Positions 17,324 through 28,555 of a stretch of DNA of 64,000 nucleotides are shown here, piece by piece. The notes under the pieces were generated by a model, which was given only the letters and a program-made list of their open reading frames with translations, was not told where the DNA came from and did no database searches. The first letter of the stretch is position 1, and every line of letters starts with the position of its first letter. Made by a program: the position numbers and the translations under genes. Source of the DNA: Amoebidium appalachense (taxonomy: Eukaryota > Ichthyosporea). The DNA is taken from NCBI GenBank assembly GCA_963693365.1, contig CAVNZM010000012.1, forward strand, positions 1 through 64,000, in the 5' to 3' direction.

Positions 17324-20135
17324 TTAGTGGGTGGTTTGGCAAGAAGCAGTGCTGCTGGGGACACTAATATGATGTCTTGGGTTGGCTGTTGGGGGCAGCC
17401 AATGATTAACATGGGCTATGCTGGTCAGAGCAGGCACGTGCATTTGCTGATGACCAGCCCACTCTAAGCATTTACTCCCCCTGTAAAGCCCGAACGTAAA
17501 GAGGTATACATGTGCTCTGCCCGGGGGGGGGGGGGAGGGGAGGGAGGGGGAGGGGGAGGGGGGGAGAAGGGGGGAGAGGGGGGGGGGGGGGGGGGGAGGG
17601 GGGGGGGGGGGCTAACCCAGAGACCCACCTTGCACACCAAGGGCAGCCTAGCTTGCAGCTAGGTGCCACAGTGCGGGCAGACAGTTGGCGGCACTTCTTT
17701 GCCGACCAGCACACAGCATGCAGCAGCAGCATGGCGGCCCAGAACACACACAGGCCAGTCCACACCCCCAGTATATACGTGGTGGGCAGCACTACTTCCC
17801 CCTCGTTCAGCCGCCACCGCCCACAGTCTGAGGGCACATCTTCATCTGCCTGCTCATAGTACCAGCCCAACTGGCTGTCTGCTAAAAATAGCTCCTGGAT
17901 GGCTCGGCCCCGCCACTGCACTGGCTGGTCATAGCCCATTGCATACATGGCCGTGGAGGGTATGTCCACCAATAGAACAGGGGTCACTAGCTCCCTGCCC
18001 TGGCGGAAAGAAGGCACCACACCCCCCCACATGACTAGGGTGGTCTGTAGCTGGTTGAGCTTGAAGTCACCGTGCAGCCGGCCACTTGCCGTGCGACCAT
18101 GGTCACTCACAAGCAGCAGCAGGGTGGTGGCTAGAAGGCCAGTAGCCTCGATGGACGCAATCAGGCGCCCAAGGGCCAGGTCCATAAGATCCACCTGCAC
18201 TATCCACCATGTGAGGGCTCGGTCTCAAGACATCCGCAAACACTACACACAACCAGTATACATTTCTCCACACACCCCCATGCACGTACCCACACACGTA
18301 TGCATAGATAAGTCACGCATGTACAGGCACACCCAAGCACACGAAGACATGGATGCACACAATACTTAGCCTTTCCTCCTTCTTCCTCTCCCCCCCCGCC
18401 CCCCTCTCCCTCCCCCCTTCCCCCACCCCACCCCACCCAACCACCCTACCCCACCCACCCACCCACCCACCTATCCACTCGACCCCATCACCCATCCTTC
18501 CAAACGCCCCCCTTCTCCCCCACCCACCCCCCTCATCCAACCCCCCACCCCCACCCCTTTCCCCCACCCCCACTCACCCCATTCCCCACGCCCCTCCCCC
18601 TCCCCCCCTCCCACACCCACCTGCCGCCACCCACCCACACCCTCAACCTACACACCCAATCCCCCCTTCCCTCCCCTCTCCAACACCACCACCACCTGCC
18701 CACCCATCCCCCCCTCACCCCTCATTCACTCAACTCACCTAAACCCCACCCACACCGACCCACCCACACCTCCCACCCACCCCCAACCCACACCGACCCC
18801 CTCACCCACACCCACACACCCACACCACCGATCCTTCCTCCCCCCCCGCCCCAATCCAACACCACCACACCCCACCCACATCCCCCCCCCCCCCCCCCCC
18901 CCCCCCCCCCACACCCACACACACACACACACCGGGGGCGACCACGGGTAGGACCCGAGGCAGACGGAACATCCCCGAGATCCGCCAAAAGTCACTAATG
19001 AGAAGACACATACCAAACATGTGCACACACAAGCATGGCTTGCTGCATACCTGCCTGTCATATGCTGCACCATAACCGTGAGCGTGGCCGACCTCATCGA
19101 CCTCGTTTAGCTGCACAAACATCAGGTCAGGTGCATGGGCAGTGAAATACTCTGCGGCTGCCCCTGCCACCTCGCTGTCACTGCCCCCCACCACGGTGTG
19201 GTTGCGGTGTCTTGCTGGGCCCTGCATGGCCTCGCTCAGGCCCGTCCAGCCAGCAAGCAGGGCCGTGGTGGCGTTTGGCTGCTGGGCCCGCAGGATGGTG
19301 AATATGTCGGGGGTGCTGGCACAGCGCCCGTCTGGCCGGGTGCTGATGTCGGGCAGGTGTGCATTGCTGCACAGCGGTCAGGGTCAGTAGACTGCCCGGT
19401 TATCCAACGCATATGTGCATGCCGTAAACCCAGTGGCGGGGCTGCCTGTCATACATGCATGTGTGCAGCTCAGTTAGTGACTGTGCCTAAAAACACGTTA
19501 AAGAAGCCGGGCAAAGGTAGGCGGGAAGGGGGGGGGGGGGGGGGGGGGGGTTGGGGGGGGGGTAGTCTGGCAGAGCCAAGTATATTTGCTGTAAAAAGCC
19601 TCTTTATGTCGTCAGATTGGCAAGGGGTAAGAGGGAGGAGGGAGGCGGGGGGGAGGGGACGAGAGGGGGGGGGGGGGGGGGGGGGGGGGAGTCAGTCATC
19701 GAAGGAATGCTGTAGATCCTGTGTGCAAAACCAGTGTGTAAATTGGGTTACAACTCCTGGGAGGAAAGAGGGGAGAGGAGGGGGAGGGGGTGTTGAGGGT
19801 TGTGTGGGGCCTTACCTGGGGTCCCACAGGTTGTTGGGCACACCTGACTCTGTGGGGGTGACTGAGCGCAGCACGGCCAGCCAGTTGGGTGCGCTTATGG
19901 CCGGGAACACGGACCGGCAGTTGTGCGTGTGCAGGCCTGACCGCAGCAGCCGCCGCACCGTGGGCAGGTCGTCCTTCTTAGCCGCCAGGCGGGCCGTCAG
20001 GTACTGACTGCCCAGGCCGTCCACACCTACCAGCACCACGTGCCTGGCCCTGCGCACTCCAACAGCAGGCTGGCCCAGCCCGGCCGCACAGCCAGCAAGC
20101 CATAGCGCAAGAGGGCCCACCAGCCACATGCCCAT
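17324..20135 (-). CDS. ENPP-like phosphodiesterase, membrane-anchored
   Basis: Exons: 20135-19816, 19366-19051, 18194-17629, then probably 17516-17324. This is a member of the alkaline-phosphatase superfamily (type I phosphodiesterase/nucleotide pyrophosphatase-like), which hydrolyses phosphodiester or pyrophosphate bonds with two metals. Residues 1-22 form a signal peptide. The metal/nucleophile region reads VGVDGLGSQ (Asp39) and FPAISAPNW (Ser81 in the nucleophile position). Exon 2 has LNEVDEVGHAHG (metal Asp/His). Exon 3 has VSDHGRTASGRLHGD (Asp242, His243, His252). A transmembrane segment near the C-terminus (YILGVWTGLCVFWAAMLLL) implies a luminal or extracellular catalytic domain. The last intron is uncertain. 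A donor at 17628 and a CAG acceptor after poly-C give a 65-residue tail. Read-through instead gives a proline-rich tail ending at 17472. It is divergent from HINT3, 357 bp away. Confidence 0.75.
17522..17611. repeat. Interrupted poly-G tract
   Basis: About 90 bases of G with A interruptions. On the minus strand it is the C-rich stretch ahead of a CAG at 17519-17517, so it probably lies in the last intron of the phosphodiesterase gene. Confidence 0.85.
18385..18935. repeat. C-rich low-complexity block
   Basis: About 550 bp made almost only of C, A and T in CCCAC-type units, with poly-C at 18883-18910 and a short (CA)n. It lies in intron 2 of the phosphodiesterase gene. In the sense strand it reads G-rich with GT, close to the donor. 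Confidence 0.85.
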
Positions 20136-20492
20136 GATGGCGCATAGACACCCGTGTCATACACAAACACCTCACGCTGACCTGCTGACAAATGAGAGCA
20201 AGCAGATGGGGAAGGCCACTGTGAAAGTGACTGGCAACAACGTAAGTGCCCTCTTGGGATTGGTGGAGGATGCATCATGGTACACGCTGTACCACTCCTT
20301 TGTGTGCGATGGCCTGGCGAAACTATCATTCAAAAAACAATCTCTCGACAGGCAGGCCAAACTGATGAGTAAAAACACTGGCGAAAAGTAGCGCCGACCA
20401 GGTTGTATTCTAGCTGGTTTTTGTACGGTGTTTAGGCTTAGCTCCACGCCAAGCAAGGGCCCAGGGCACTGTGTTCAGCAGCAGGGCACGCC
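20136..20492. promoter_or_regulatory. Shared upstream region of divergent genes
   Basis: These 357 bp separate the start codons of the phosphodiesterase gene (minus) and the HINT3 gene (plus), so both promoters must lie here or overlap the genes. I see no clear TATA box. A small ORF lies inside it. Confidence 0.5.
20206..20391 (+). CDS. Small ORF, 61 residues, hypothetical
   Basis: It starts at MGKATVKVTGNN and ends KNTGEK, with no microsatellite content and mixed protein-like composition. It lies in the spacer between two divergent genes, 102 bp upstream of the HINT3 start. A GTAAGT string after codon 12 could be a splice donor, which would make it a 5' exon and not an ORF. I do not recognise a family, and it may be chance. 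Confidence 0.2.
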   Translation: MGKATVKVTGNNVSALLGLVEDASWYTLYHSFVCDGLAKLSFKKQSLDRQAKLMSKNTGEK

Positions 20493-21795
20493 ATGGCCGC
20501 CACCAGCCTCGTGGAGGGCTGTGTCTTCTGCAAAATAGCAGCCGGCCAGGACCCCACAACCCAAATACTCAAACAGGTGCGTGGTCTAGGGTGCCCACAA
20601 CATAAAATACTCTGCCGCTTTATGGGGGTGTGCAGCCGCACCGCAGTGCGTCTATTGCTGATACTTACCCTGCAGACCGAGCACTGCGTGGTGTTCCGCG
20701 ACATCCACCCTGCTGCGGCCCACCACTACCTGGCCGTGCCCAAGCAGCACATCACAGACGCAAGGGCCCTGCAGCCCAGCCACATAGCCCTGGGTGCGGC
20801 CCTGCCTGCGTGGGGGTTGGGGTGGGCCCAGGCAGGTGCTGACAGGGGGGGGGGCAGTCGAAGAGCTGCAGCGTGTGGCTGTGGAGGTGGTGCGCGAGCA
20901 GGGTGGGCCCACAGACGACCTCAGGTGGGTGCCCCGACTGGTACTACCCACAGTCACATAGACCACCCCACGTGAACTAGTTCTCCGTTACGCCAGGCAG
21001 CAGAATAAGTAACCGTCTGGCATGTGTTATCGTTTGCATGACTGGCATTTGATCTGTCATCGGACAAAATGCACAAACACAGGTGCATACAAGTAGAGTC
21101 AGAACAAACTACAGCCTGGGCCAGAAGAGAGGTGTGCACACACGCTGTTGAACACGAGATTCTGCATACACCTACACACACATACACACATACACACACA
21201 TCCGCACGTGCTTGCGCGCGAACACACACACGCACAAACACGTGCAGACACACACAATTACACACACACTCACACCCACTTGAGGCCCGTGCACACACGT
21301 GCATATTAGCAACTCCTGCCTGGGTGGTGAGGGAGGTTGGTGAGTGACGTTCTGCAGGTTGCTTACTTCATACGGATCCATTGATGTATGCCTGGGCTTG
21401 GATGCTATTCTTGGTATATGGGTAGGTGGGCGGCTGGTGGTAAAAGAGAACTCATCAGTTGTCGGTTGTTGACATGAATGGGGCACTCGTAGGTGTAAGT
21501 GGGTTTTACATGCGCAAGCGTTGTCAGTGTTAGTGAAAATTCATTTGAGTGCTATGCCAGGCTCAGTGGCTGTGCCCTGTATCCTTGCGCCTACAGTGTA
21601 TCTGCTAACACCTGCTGCAGGCTGGGGTTCCACTGGCCGCCACTGGTGCTGATAGGCCACCTGCACCTGCACGCCATAGCCCCCGCCTCGAGCCTTTCCT
21701 TCCCCCGCAGCCTGCTGTTCAGGCCCACCGACTTTCTCTTTGTCAGCCCAAAGTGGGTGCTGGACGACCTCAGGGCCAGGCCCGCTGCCTCGTAG
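20493..21795 (+). CDS. HINT3: HIT-family nucleotide hydrolase, HINT3 type
   Basis: Exons: 20493-20576, 20676-20793, 20858-20924 and 21621-21795, in phase, giving 147 residues. HIT proteins hydrolyse nucleoside phosphoramidates and aminoacyl-adenylates. The N-terminus CVFCKIAAGQDPTT has the CxxC and R/QDP signature of HINT3/aprataxin-like proteins. Exon 2 has FRDIHPAAAHHYLAVPKQHI, and exon 4 has GFHWPP and then the catalytic triad HLHLHA (His103, 105, 107). The C-terminal helix (SPKWVLDDLRA) is typical of HINT3. Length is close to the family norm. Intron 1 is short, and intron 2 is only 64 bp with a poly-G run just before the acceptor. Intron 3 carries CA-rich sequence. Confidence 0.88.
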
Positions 21796-22099
21796 CACCG
21801 TGGAGCCTTAGGGCCTCTGGCTGAAAGGGCTTCACTGCGCAGCAAGGAGGGATATTTATAGACAGCAAGCGGCACTGCCTAGCCCTAGCCTAATTAGACG
21901 CAATATGCACGGCACGCTGTCACTGAAGCCGGTGTACGGTACGGTCGACAGGCCATGAGTTCCCCCTGCTTTGCAATGGTGCATGGCCACGGGGAGCAAG
22001 CCCGCTTAGTCCAGCCTCCGCACTACGCCAGCACAGCTCACTGATCGAGCTATGTGCTGTGAAGTAGAGCGTGGCGATCCACTTTCTTCATGAGCCATC

Positions 22100-22127
22100 T
22101 ATAAATAAACTTCAGATCTATAAATAG
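22100..22127 (+). promoter_or_regulatory. Tandem TATA-like boxes upstream of helicase gene
   Basis: Two TATAAATA-type boxes (22100 and 22119) lie in repeated AGATCTATAAATA-like context about 310-330 bp before the helicase start codon. They are plausible core promoter elements, and the 5' UTR length is unknown. Confidence 0.4.
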
Positions 22128-22428
22128 CCTGGTGCGCTCATCTGGCTATGCATGTGCTGCACAGCCAGCTGTTCGGTGTGCGCTTACAAAGTGACGCGCA
22201 GCAAGCAGCAAGTATACGTAGGGCTCCCTTTCGCGTTACACACACTCCCGCACTCAACTCGCACTCGCACGTAGAGGTAGGGTTCGGAGTTAGTAGAGGC
22301 TAGCAAAGGCGCCAATACAGGGCTGTAGGCAGTTTTTTTCTTTCCAGTGCCGGCACAGACGCATCCTCCTTTTGGCCCAACATCAGAGGGTCCCCTAGCC
22401 ACACCCCCAGCCCCCCCCTGCACCCGCC

Positions 22429-22586
22429 ATGTTGCACAGGTGGCTGGCCGCCGCCGTGCCGGCCAAAAGGGCTGGCACGGCACTACAGCTCCTGGCACGC
22501 CACACAGCACAGGTAGGGCCCAGTCGTGTGTGTGCACTTTGCGCCCACTGTTGCTTGGGGGGAGAGGTGGGGGGAAGGGAGGGGGA

Positions 22587-22620
<34 letters not shown>

Positions 22621-22924
22621 GTGAGGGGGAGGTTCCATCGCTCTCTCCCTCCTGTTCCGATCTCGCTCTCTACCTGTTAGACTGTAACTAGGTGTCTCTA
22701 TTTCCCTCTTTCCTTCCATCGCCTTTGCCTCTCCGCCTTCTTCTCCCTCCCCTTCTATTCGGCTTGGACCTGTGTCTGTCTCCACGTTGACCTAAACGTG
22801 GGTTGCCTTTTTGACCGGCTGCTGCCCATGCACGCGCGTTGGTTACGGACTTTTCATGTGTTGATTGGCCGTACCTACTTTTCCTTGCCCTCCCCAGATG
22901 TGTACGTGTGTGTGTGTGTGTGTG

Positions 22925-22978
<54 letters not shown>

Positions 22979-24545
22979 TACACTCAAGTTCGTTGCGCTT
23001 CACGCACACACACACACACACAGGCAAGTCATTGCCCCTCCTTCCATGTCCGTCTCTTTTTTGCTTGGTCTCTTTTTTACTTGGTTTCTTTTTTGCTTGG
23101 CTGTTTGTGCGAGTTGGCTTTATGCTTCAAAGGGCCTGGAGTTTCTTGGCAATTGATTATGGGCAGAGTCGAATTACTGGTAGGGGCTTGCCTTGTGTGC
23201 AGGGTAATTGCGCACGATAAAGGGAGAGAGGAATGTAACAGAACAGAATTGTTTCGGATAAGAGGGTGCTCAATACGCTTAGTTTTTGTCTGTGGGAGGC
23301 TAGGCAGTAGGAGAGGGTGAACTCTGCTAAGGTTGGAGGGGGAGAGAGGAGCGCGTGCGCCGGGGGGAAGGGGGGGTCAGGGAGGCAGGGGGATCGGGGG
23401 GAGAGTAACCGTGGATGAATGGGTTCTCGCTAGAAGGAAGCAAGGAACGTGTTTGGGGGGGGAGGGGGGGGGGGGGGGGGGGGGGGGGCAGGGCTTGTGT
23501 GTGTGTGGTTGGGTGTGTGTGTGCATGTGTGTGGGTGTGTATGTGTGTATGTGTGTGTGTGTGTGTGTGTGTTTAATTGGGGCGGAGCAGGGGGGGGAGG
23601 GGGGGGGGGGGGGGGGGAATATGTGGGTGGGTGGGAGAGGGGAGGGGGGGGGGGGGGGGGGCTGGGATGCTGACAAAATTATGGGGGGCTGTTGCTGTTT
23701 GTAAGGTAGAGAGAAGGCTGGGTGGGAACGGGCTGTGCCTAGAGAATCTGCGTCACTCCCCCCCTCCCCCCCCAAATGACTTGGGCCCCCCCTGACTGCT
23801 TCTTTTGCATACTCTCTATTTGTGGCTTGCACTCTGCATTGTGTTGTTTGCGTTGATGTGTCGTCCGTTATAACTGTTTGCTTGTCTTTAACACATACCA
23901 ACCCCCCATACCTACATGGGTTAAGCTCGGGTGCTGTGGGTGACTTTAACCCACACTGAGGATGGGCTCTGCTCATTATGCATACTCTTTATGTGTGGTT
24001 TGCATTACTCCTTGTGTTATTGGTTGTGAATGTGCACTCTGTCTATTGCATTCTAACCCACCCATATACACATGCACACACGCGTCCATGCCCTCCCCTT
24101 GGCATTTTTTTCCCACTTGCCCGCCTCTGGTTGTATCGTTCTAATCCACCAATTGAGTTGTGGCTGTGTTTGCTCTCCTCGTGTGCCCTAGGCTTGATGC
24201 GATGCAGCCAGTGTAATCTGTATGGTTGCCCTGTGCCGAGTGCACGCAGACAGATATTTGCTATATGGGCTGGGCCATGCACGTGCCCACCCTCTGCAGC
24301 AGGTGTGTGCCCTGTCTGTGTGTTTGTTGTATGCATCTGGGTGTGTGTGTGTTCCCAACCACCTTGGTCATTGTGTTGTTGTTTGGACTTTCTTAACGTG
24401 TGCTGTAATCTGACACCTCCCCCCCCCTCTCTCTACCTCTTGCATACAAACACACGAACACGTACACACATACACACGTGCACAAAATCATACACACTTG
24501 CCCCTTCCCCCCTTCCCCACTCCCCCCTCCCCCCCTCCCCCGGGC

Positions 24546-24596
<51 letters not shown>

Positions 24597-26547
24597 GCCG
24601 GCACATGAGCACGCAAGCTGAGGCCGCTAGCCCCATAGAGTTCAAGACCCTGCAGGTGTCCTCCCACATCCACACCAAACTGCACCGTGTCAATCCAGCC
24701 ATCCGCATGCCGGCACCAGTCCAGGCTGCAGCAATCCCGGCCATCCTGGACCACAGACGGCCCGATGTGCTCATACAGAGCCCGGCAGGTGTGTGCTGTG
24801 TGTGCAGGGGGGGGGGGGGGGGGGGGGGGACCTGTGAGGGGGTGTGCACGTGTGCCCACAATATGCCCTCGGTCTTCCTCCTCCCCCTTCCCCCCCCCCC
24901 CCCCCCCCCCCCCCCCCATCCACCCTCCCCCAGGATGGGCTCTGCTTGCTATGCATACTTTTGTATGTGTGGTTTGCACTCTTCATCGTGTTGTCCGTTG
25001 TTTATGTGTACTTCGTGCTTTATAGCGCAGTCAACCATCTCCCCCCCCCCCCCCCCCCCCTCCCCTCCCCTCCCCCCTCCTCCCCCCACACACACCCAAA
25101 AGAAAAATTCCTCTGCCATCTTGCCGACACTTTCTCAGTTAGCCACGTGCCACCCCAAGCCACGTGCACGTATGGGGGGTGCACGCCTACAGGCATGCCA
25201 CATGCAAGGTCCAGATGCAGACATGCATGGCACAGTACATGGCAGACACACACATGCACTGGCTAATAATAGTACATATGGGCACACTCGTATGAGACGA
25301 TTTACACACTCACACAAACACACACGCACACACATACTATATAAACACACACACACACACACTCTCTCTCTCTCTCTCTCTCTTCTCATCACGGTGTGCA
25401 TGGTCACATTCACACATTAAAAAGTACATGGGCCTGCGTCCGTCGCACACATGCAAGCACACACACGTGCACAAGTACACATGGGTGCTCACACATCTGC
25501 ACGTACAGGCCCATGGCAATGCACACACTATTCAAACATGGTTAGTAGTTTGCTTCTATACATACGGGCTGTCGTTGCCACACACATTCAGTGAGCACAT
25601 ACATCAGGCAGCTAACGCATGTACCCTCCAGGCACAGGCAAGACACTGGCCTACCTGCTACCACTCCTGAGCACCATCGACCCCAAGCAATCCACCCTGC
25701 AGGCCATCATAGTGGTGCCCACCAGGGAGCTGGCCAAGCAGGTCGAGACCGTGGCCAGGCCACTGGTGGCTGGGGGCAGCAGCAGCTACAGGGCACAGCC
25801 CATCCACGTCATGAGGGTCTGCACACGCCCTAATTCGGCAATGGCACGTGCCATAGAACACAAGCCCCCCCATGTGCTGGTGGGCACGGCCCACTGCCTG
25901 GCACATCTTGTGAGTGTCGGGGCGCTGGATGTGCTCTCTGTTAAGATGCTGGTGCTGGACGAGGTGGGCACACTGCTGGAGCCCTTCATGGCCCCCCTGA
26001 CTGGGGCATTGGTGGCTGACCACAAGGATATTGCCGCAAGGTATGTGCATGCGTGTGTGTGTGTAGGGGGGGGGGGGGGGGGATTGCGTGGGGGTGGCTG
26101 GGGTTGGGTGGGTGTGGGAAGAGGGGAGGGGGGGGGGGGGGGGGGGGGGATTTGTGCCGTGCATGGCCAGGGCACAGTCTCTGTGTGCTGCCTCTGGGCA
26201 GTGCCGTCTCTCTCTTTTCTTCTCTCTCTCTCTCTCTCTCTCCCCCCCCCCCCCCCCCCCCCCCCCCCTTTCCCTGCGTCCTGAATGTGCGCTCCGTTTT
26301 CCGCAATGCTAAAACGCTCTAACACACACTCGCATGCAATCACTTATTCAAATGCACCCGCACAGTCATACACTTGCTCATGTGCATGCCACCACCACCA
26401 CCACGATAGTTGCCCCAGGGCAGGCAGGCACTCATCACGCACCCACAGCCACCTTTTCTGTCCTCCACGCATTAACCCAGCATGGCCTGGTTTGCATTTT
26501 TGGCTGCCAACAGCAAATGCCTTGTGTTTGTCGTGTTAGGTCACACA

Positions 26548-26597
<50 letters not shown>

Positions 26598-27637
26598 CGC
26601 GTAGACATATTCATCAAACCCCTCACATTATCTCTTTACACCCTACTGCCCTCTCAGCCCACTACCTCATAGCCTGTCCATGTGTTGCCCTACACTCCCT
26701 CATCTCACCCACCTACACTACCCTTGATATCTTATACCCCTACCCACACTCACCCATGTTCACCCCCAGGACTGGACGGCAGCTCATAGCCGTAGGAGCC
26801 TATGTGCCGCCCTCAGTAGAGACCTACCTGGCCAACCACAGCACCAGCCTGCAGCACATAGCCATGGATGGGCCCTCCAGGCTCAGGCCAGACCAGTCAG
26901 TCAATGCCCTCAGGGCGCTGCCCAAGCACACGACCCACTACGTGCTGCACACCTTCAAGCCCACACCCACTGATGCCCAGGGCAAGGCCCGCCTTCTTCG
27001 TCAGGTGCTATCAGCCTTCCAGCCCAAGGGCAGTGTGCTGGCCTACGTCAACAAGAGCGACGTACTTGAAGCTACAGCCAACAACATGCGCATCCACAAC
27101 TACACGTGCAGTGCGCTGCACAACCAGACCAAGGCCGCACGCAGGCAGGGCATCCTGGACCAGGTGGGCAAGCACAGGGGCAAGCCCAGCGGCATGGCCT
27201 GGGCCACCCCCGTGCTACTGTCCACTGAGATGACGTCATACGGCCTGCACCTGGATGCACTGAGTCACGTGGTCAACATCGACCACCCCCGGGACCGCAT
27301 GAGCTATGCCCTGAGGGCTGGCAGGGTCGGGCGGCTGCGCAGGCTGGAGCCAGCAGGGGAGGGGCAGGAGGCCAATATGGTGCATGCGGAGGGCACGGTG
27401 GTGACCATCATGCCCCCTGATGCCACATTGCTCGATAGGGCCGTGTCGTGGCTCCGAGACCTCAACATCAGCCCCGTGCATGTCAAGTTGGTGGGGGGCA
27501 AGATAGTGCCCCTGGATGGCAGTGACTACGGTCAGGTGTGGAATAGGCAGAGGGCGGGGGGTAGGGCCAGCCAGGTAGAGGTGACGGGGGAGGATGTGGC
27601 TAGGTTGGTGGAGACAGGTGTGCCCCCAAGTGCTTAG
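22429..27637 (+). CDS. Divergent DEAD-box RNA helicase, mitochondrial-type presequence
   Basis: Exons: 22429-22512, 24596-24788, 25632-26040 and 26770-27637, with phases 0, 1 and 2 matching, giving 517 residues. Exon 1 is a 28-residue basic amphipathic leader with no acidic residue, as in mitochondrial presequences. The core has the Q motif (PAPVQAAAIPAIL, about residues 67-79), Walker A SPAGTGKT, motif Ia VPTRELA, motif II LDEVG (202-205, where DEAD is expected), motif III GAY (238-240, where SAT is expected), and motif VI RAGRVGR (411-417, where HRxGRxGR is expected). Both motif VI arginines and the motif II Asp-Glu remain. Motif V is barely recognisable. This suggests nucleotide binding with altered or lost coupling to unwinding. 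Mitochondrial DEAD-box proteins act in mitoribosome assembly. Introns 1-3 run GT/poly-G near the donor to poly-C/CA near the acceptor. Start choice rests on the in-phase splice to exon 2. Confidence 0.8.
22586..22619. repeat. Poly-G run
   Basis: A G run of about 34 bases in helicase intron 1, close to the donor side. Confidence 0.9.
22903..22975. repeat. (GT)n-CGCGCG-(CA)n inverted repeat
   Basis: A (GT)n array of about 20 bp runs through CGCGCG into a (CA)n array of about 45 bp, so the sequence is self-complementary around the CG core. It can form a hairpin or cruciform in DNA or RNA and is a good Z-DNA candidate. It lies in helicase intron 1. Confidence 0.9.
24549..24595. repeat. (CA)n array forming the acceptor of helicase exon 2
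   Basis: A pure CA array whose last CAG is the splice acceptor for the exon starting at 24596. Confidence 0.9.
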
Positions 27638-27785
27638 GTGGTGAACATACATAAACAAAAAAATCGTATATGTGAAAGGCTGGATGCAGGGTTATTGTAG
27701 TTTTTAGCTGGGTTCTCTATTAGACTCTGGAACCTTTGTACATGGCCATATAAGCAAGAAGCGGCCTCGGTTGCATATGCACACA

Positions 27786-27825
<40 letters not shown>

Positions 27826-28555
27826 TTGTGGCCTGGGTTGTACATTCATGCAAATGAATTTATCGTGCACCACGGCATTAAGGTTATGCTGCCCAAACAA
27901 TAGTTTGGTGCTGTGTTATTTTTCACAAGGCACATTTCCGATTTGTACTTTTTTAATTCTGTATGTTTGTGTTGCCACCACACATTTCGCAAACCTGTGG
28001 GTGGGTGGTCTGCTGTGGGCTGTTTTGGGTATGACCCCAGCTGGGCTGGTGTGCGGATAAGTGACGTAGAATACCGACCACCCCTAGCAACTCTATATGT
28101 GAAGAACCCCCCCGAAACGTAGAGCCCCCCCTTTTATACTGCCGTCTTTATTGTGACGGGGGGGGGGGGGTTTCCTTCACACAAACACAAACCAAACACG
28201 TGTCCCCGGTGTCGAGGCCATCCCGTTCATTACGTTGTTACATGGTAACAGGGTAGGAAGGTCTCCCTTTGTGGTGCCCAGTACGCTTCCCACGTTTTTT
28301 GCAGGGGGCCCGCACGGTGAGACCATCTGCGCAAACACACAGATTCACGCGAATTCAAACTGGATAGCCCGCTACAACACCACATTCCACATATCAACTT
28401 GACCGCGTAACCAAAACCTCACGTCTAGCCCACACACTACGAAGCAATCAAAAGAAAGCCCAAAATAGTTCACATGGACCACATCGGATTGCTAAGATAA
28501 CCATCGATCGGATACACAACGGATTCCCCCCGACCTACGAACATTTGTCGTCAAC
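27638..28555. other. Spacer between helicase and gag-like fragment
   Basis: Contains a short (CA)n array (27780-27825), a C-rich stretch and poly-G at 28158-28170. No exon is recognised. The sequence TGGTAACAGGG near 28244 resembles an initiator-tRNA primer site upstream of the gag-like ORF, but no LTR pair is seen. Confidence 0.5.

Noticed and set aside
28236-28260. Retroviral-type primer binding site
   Set aside because: TGGTAACAGGG resembles part of an initiator-tRNA primer site, but there is no LTR pair around the gag-like ORF, so I do not annotate it.
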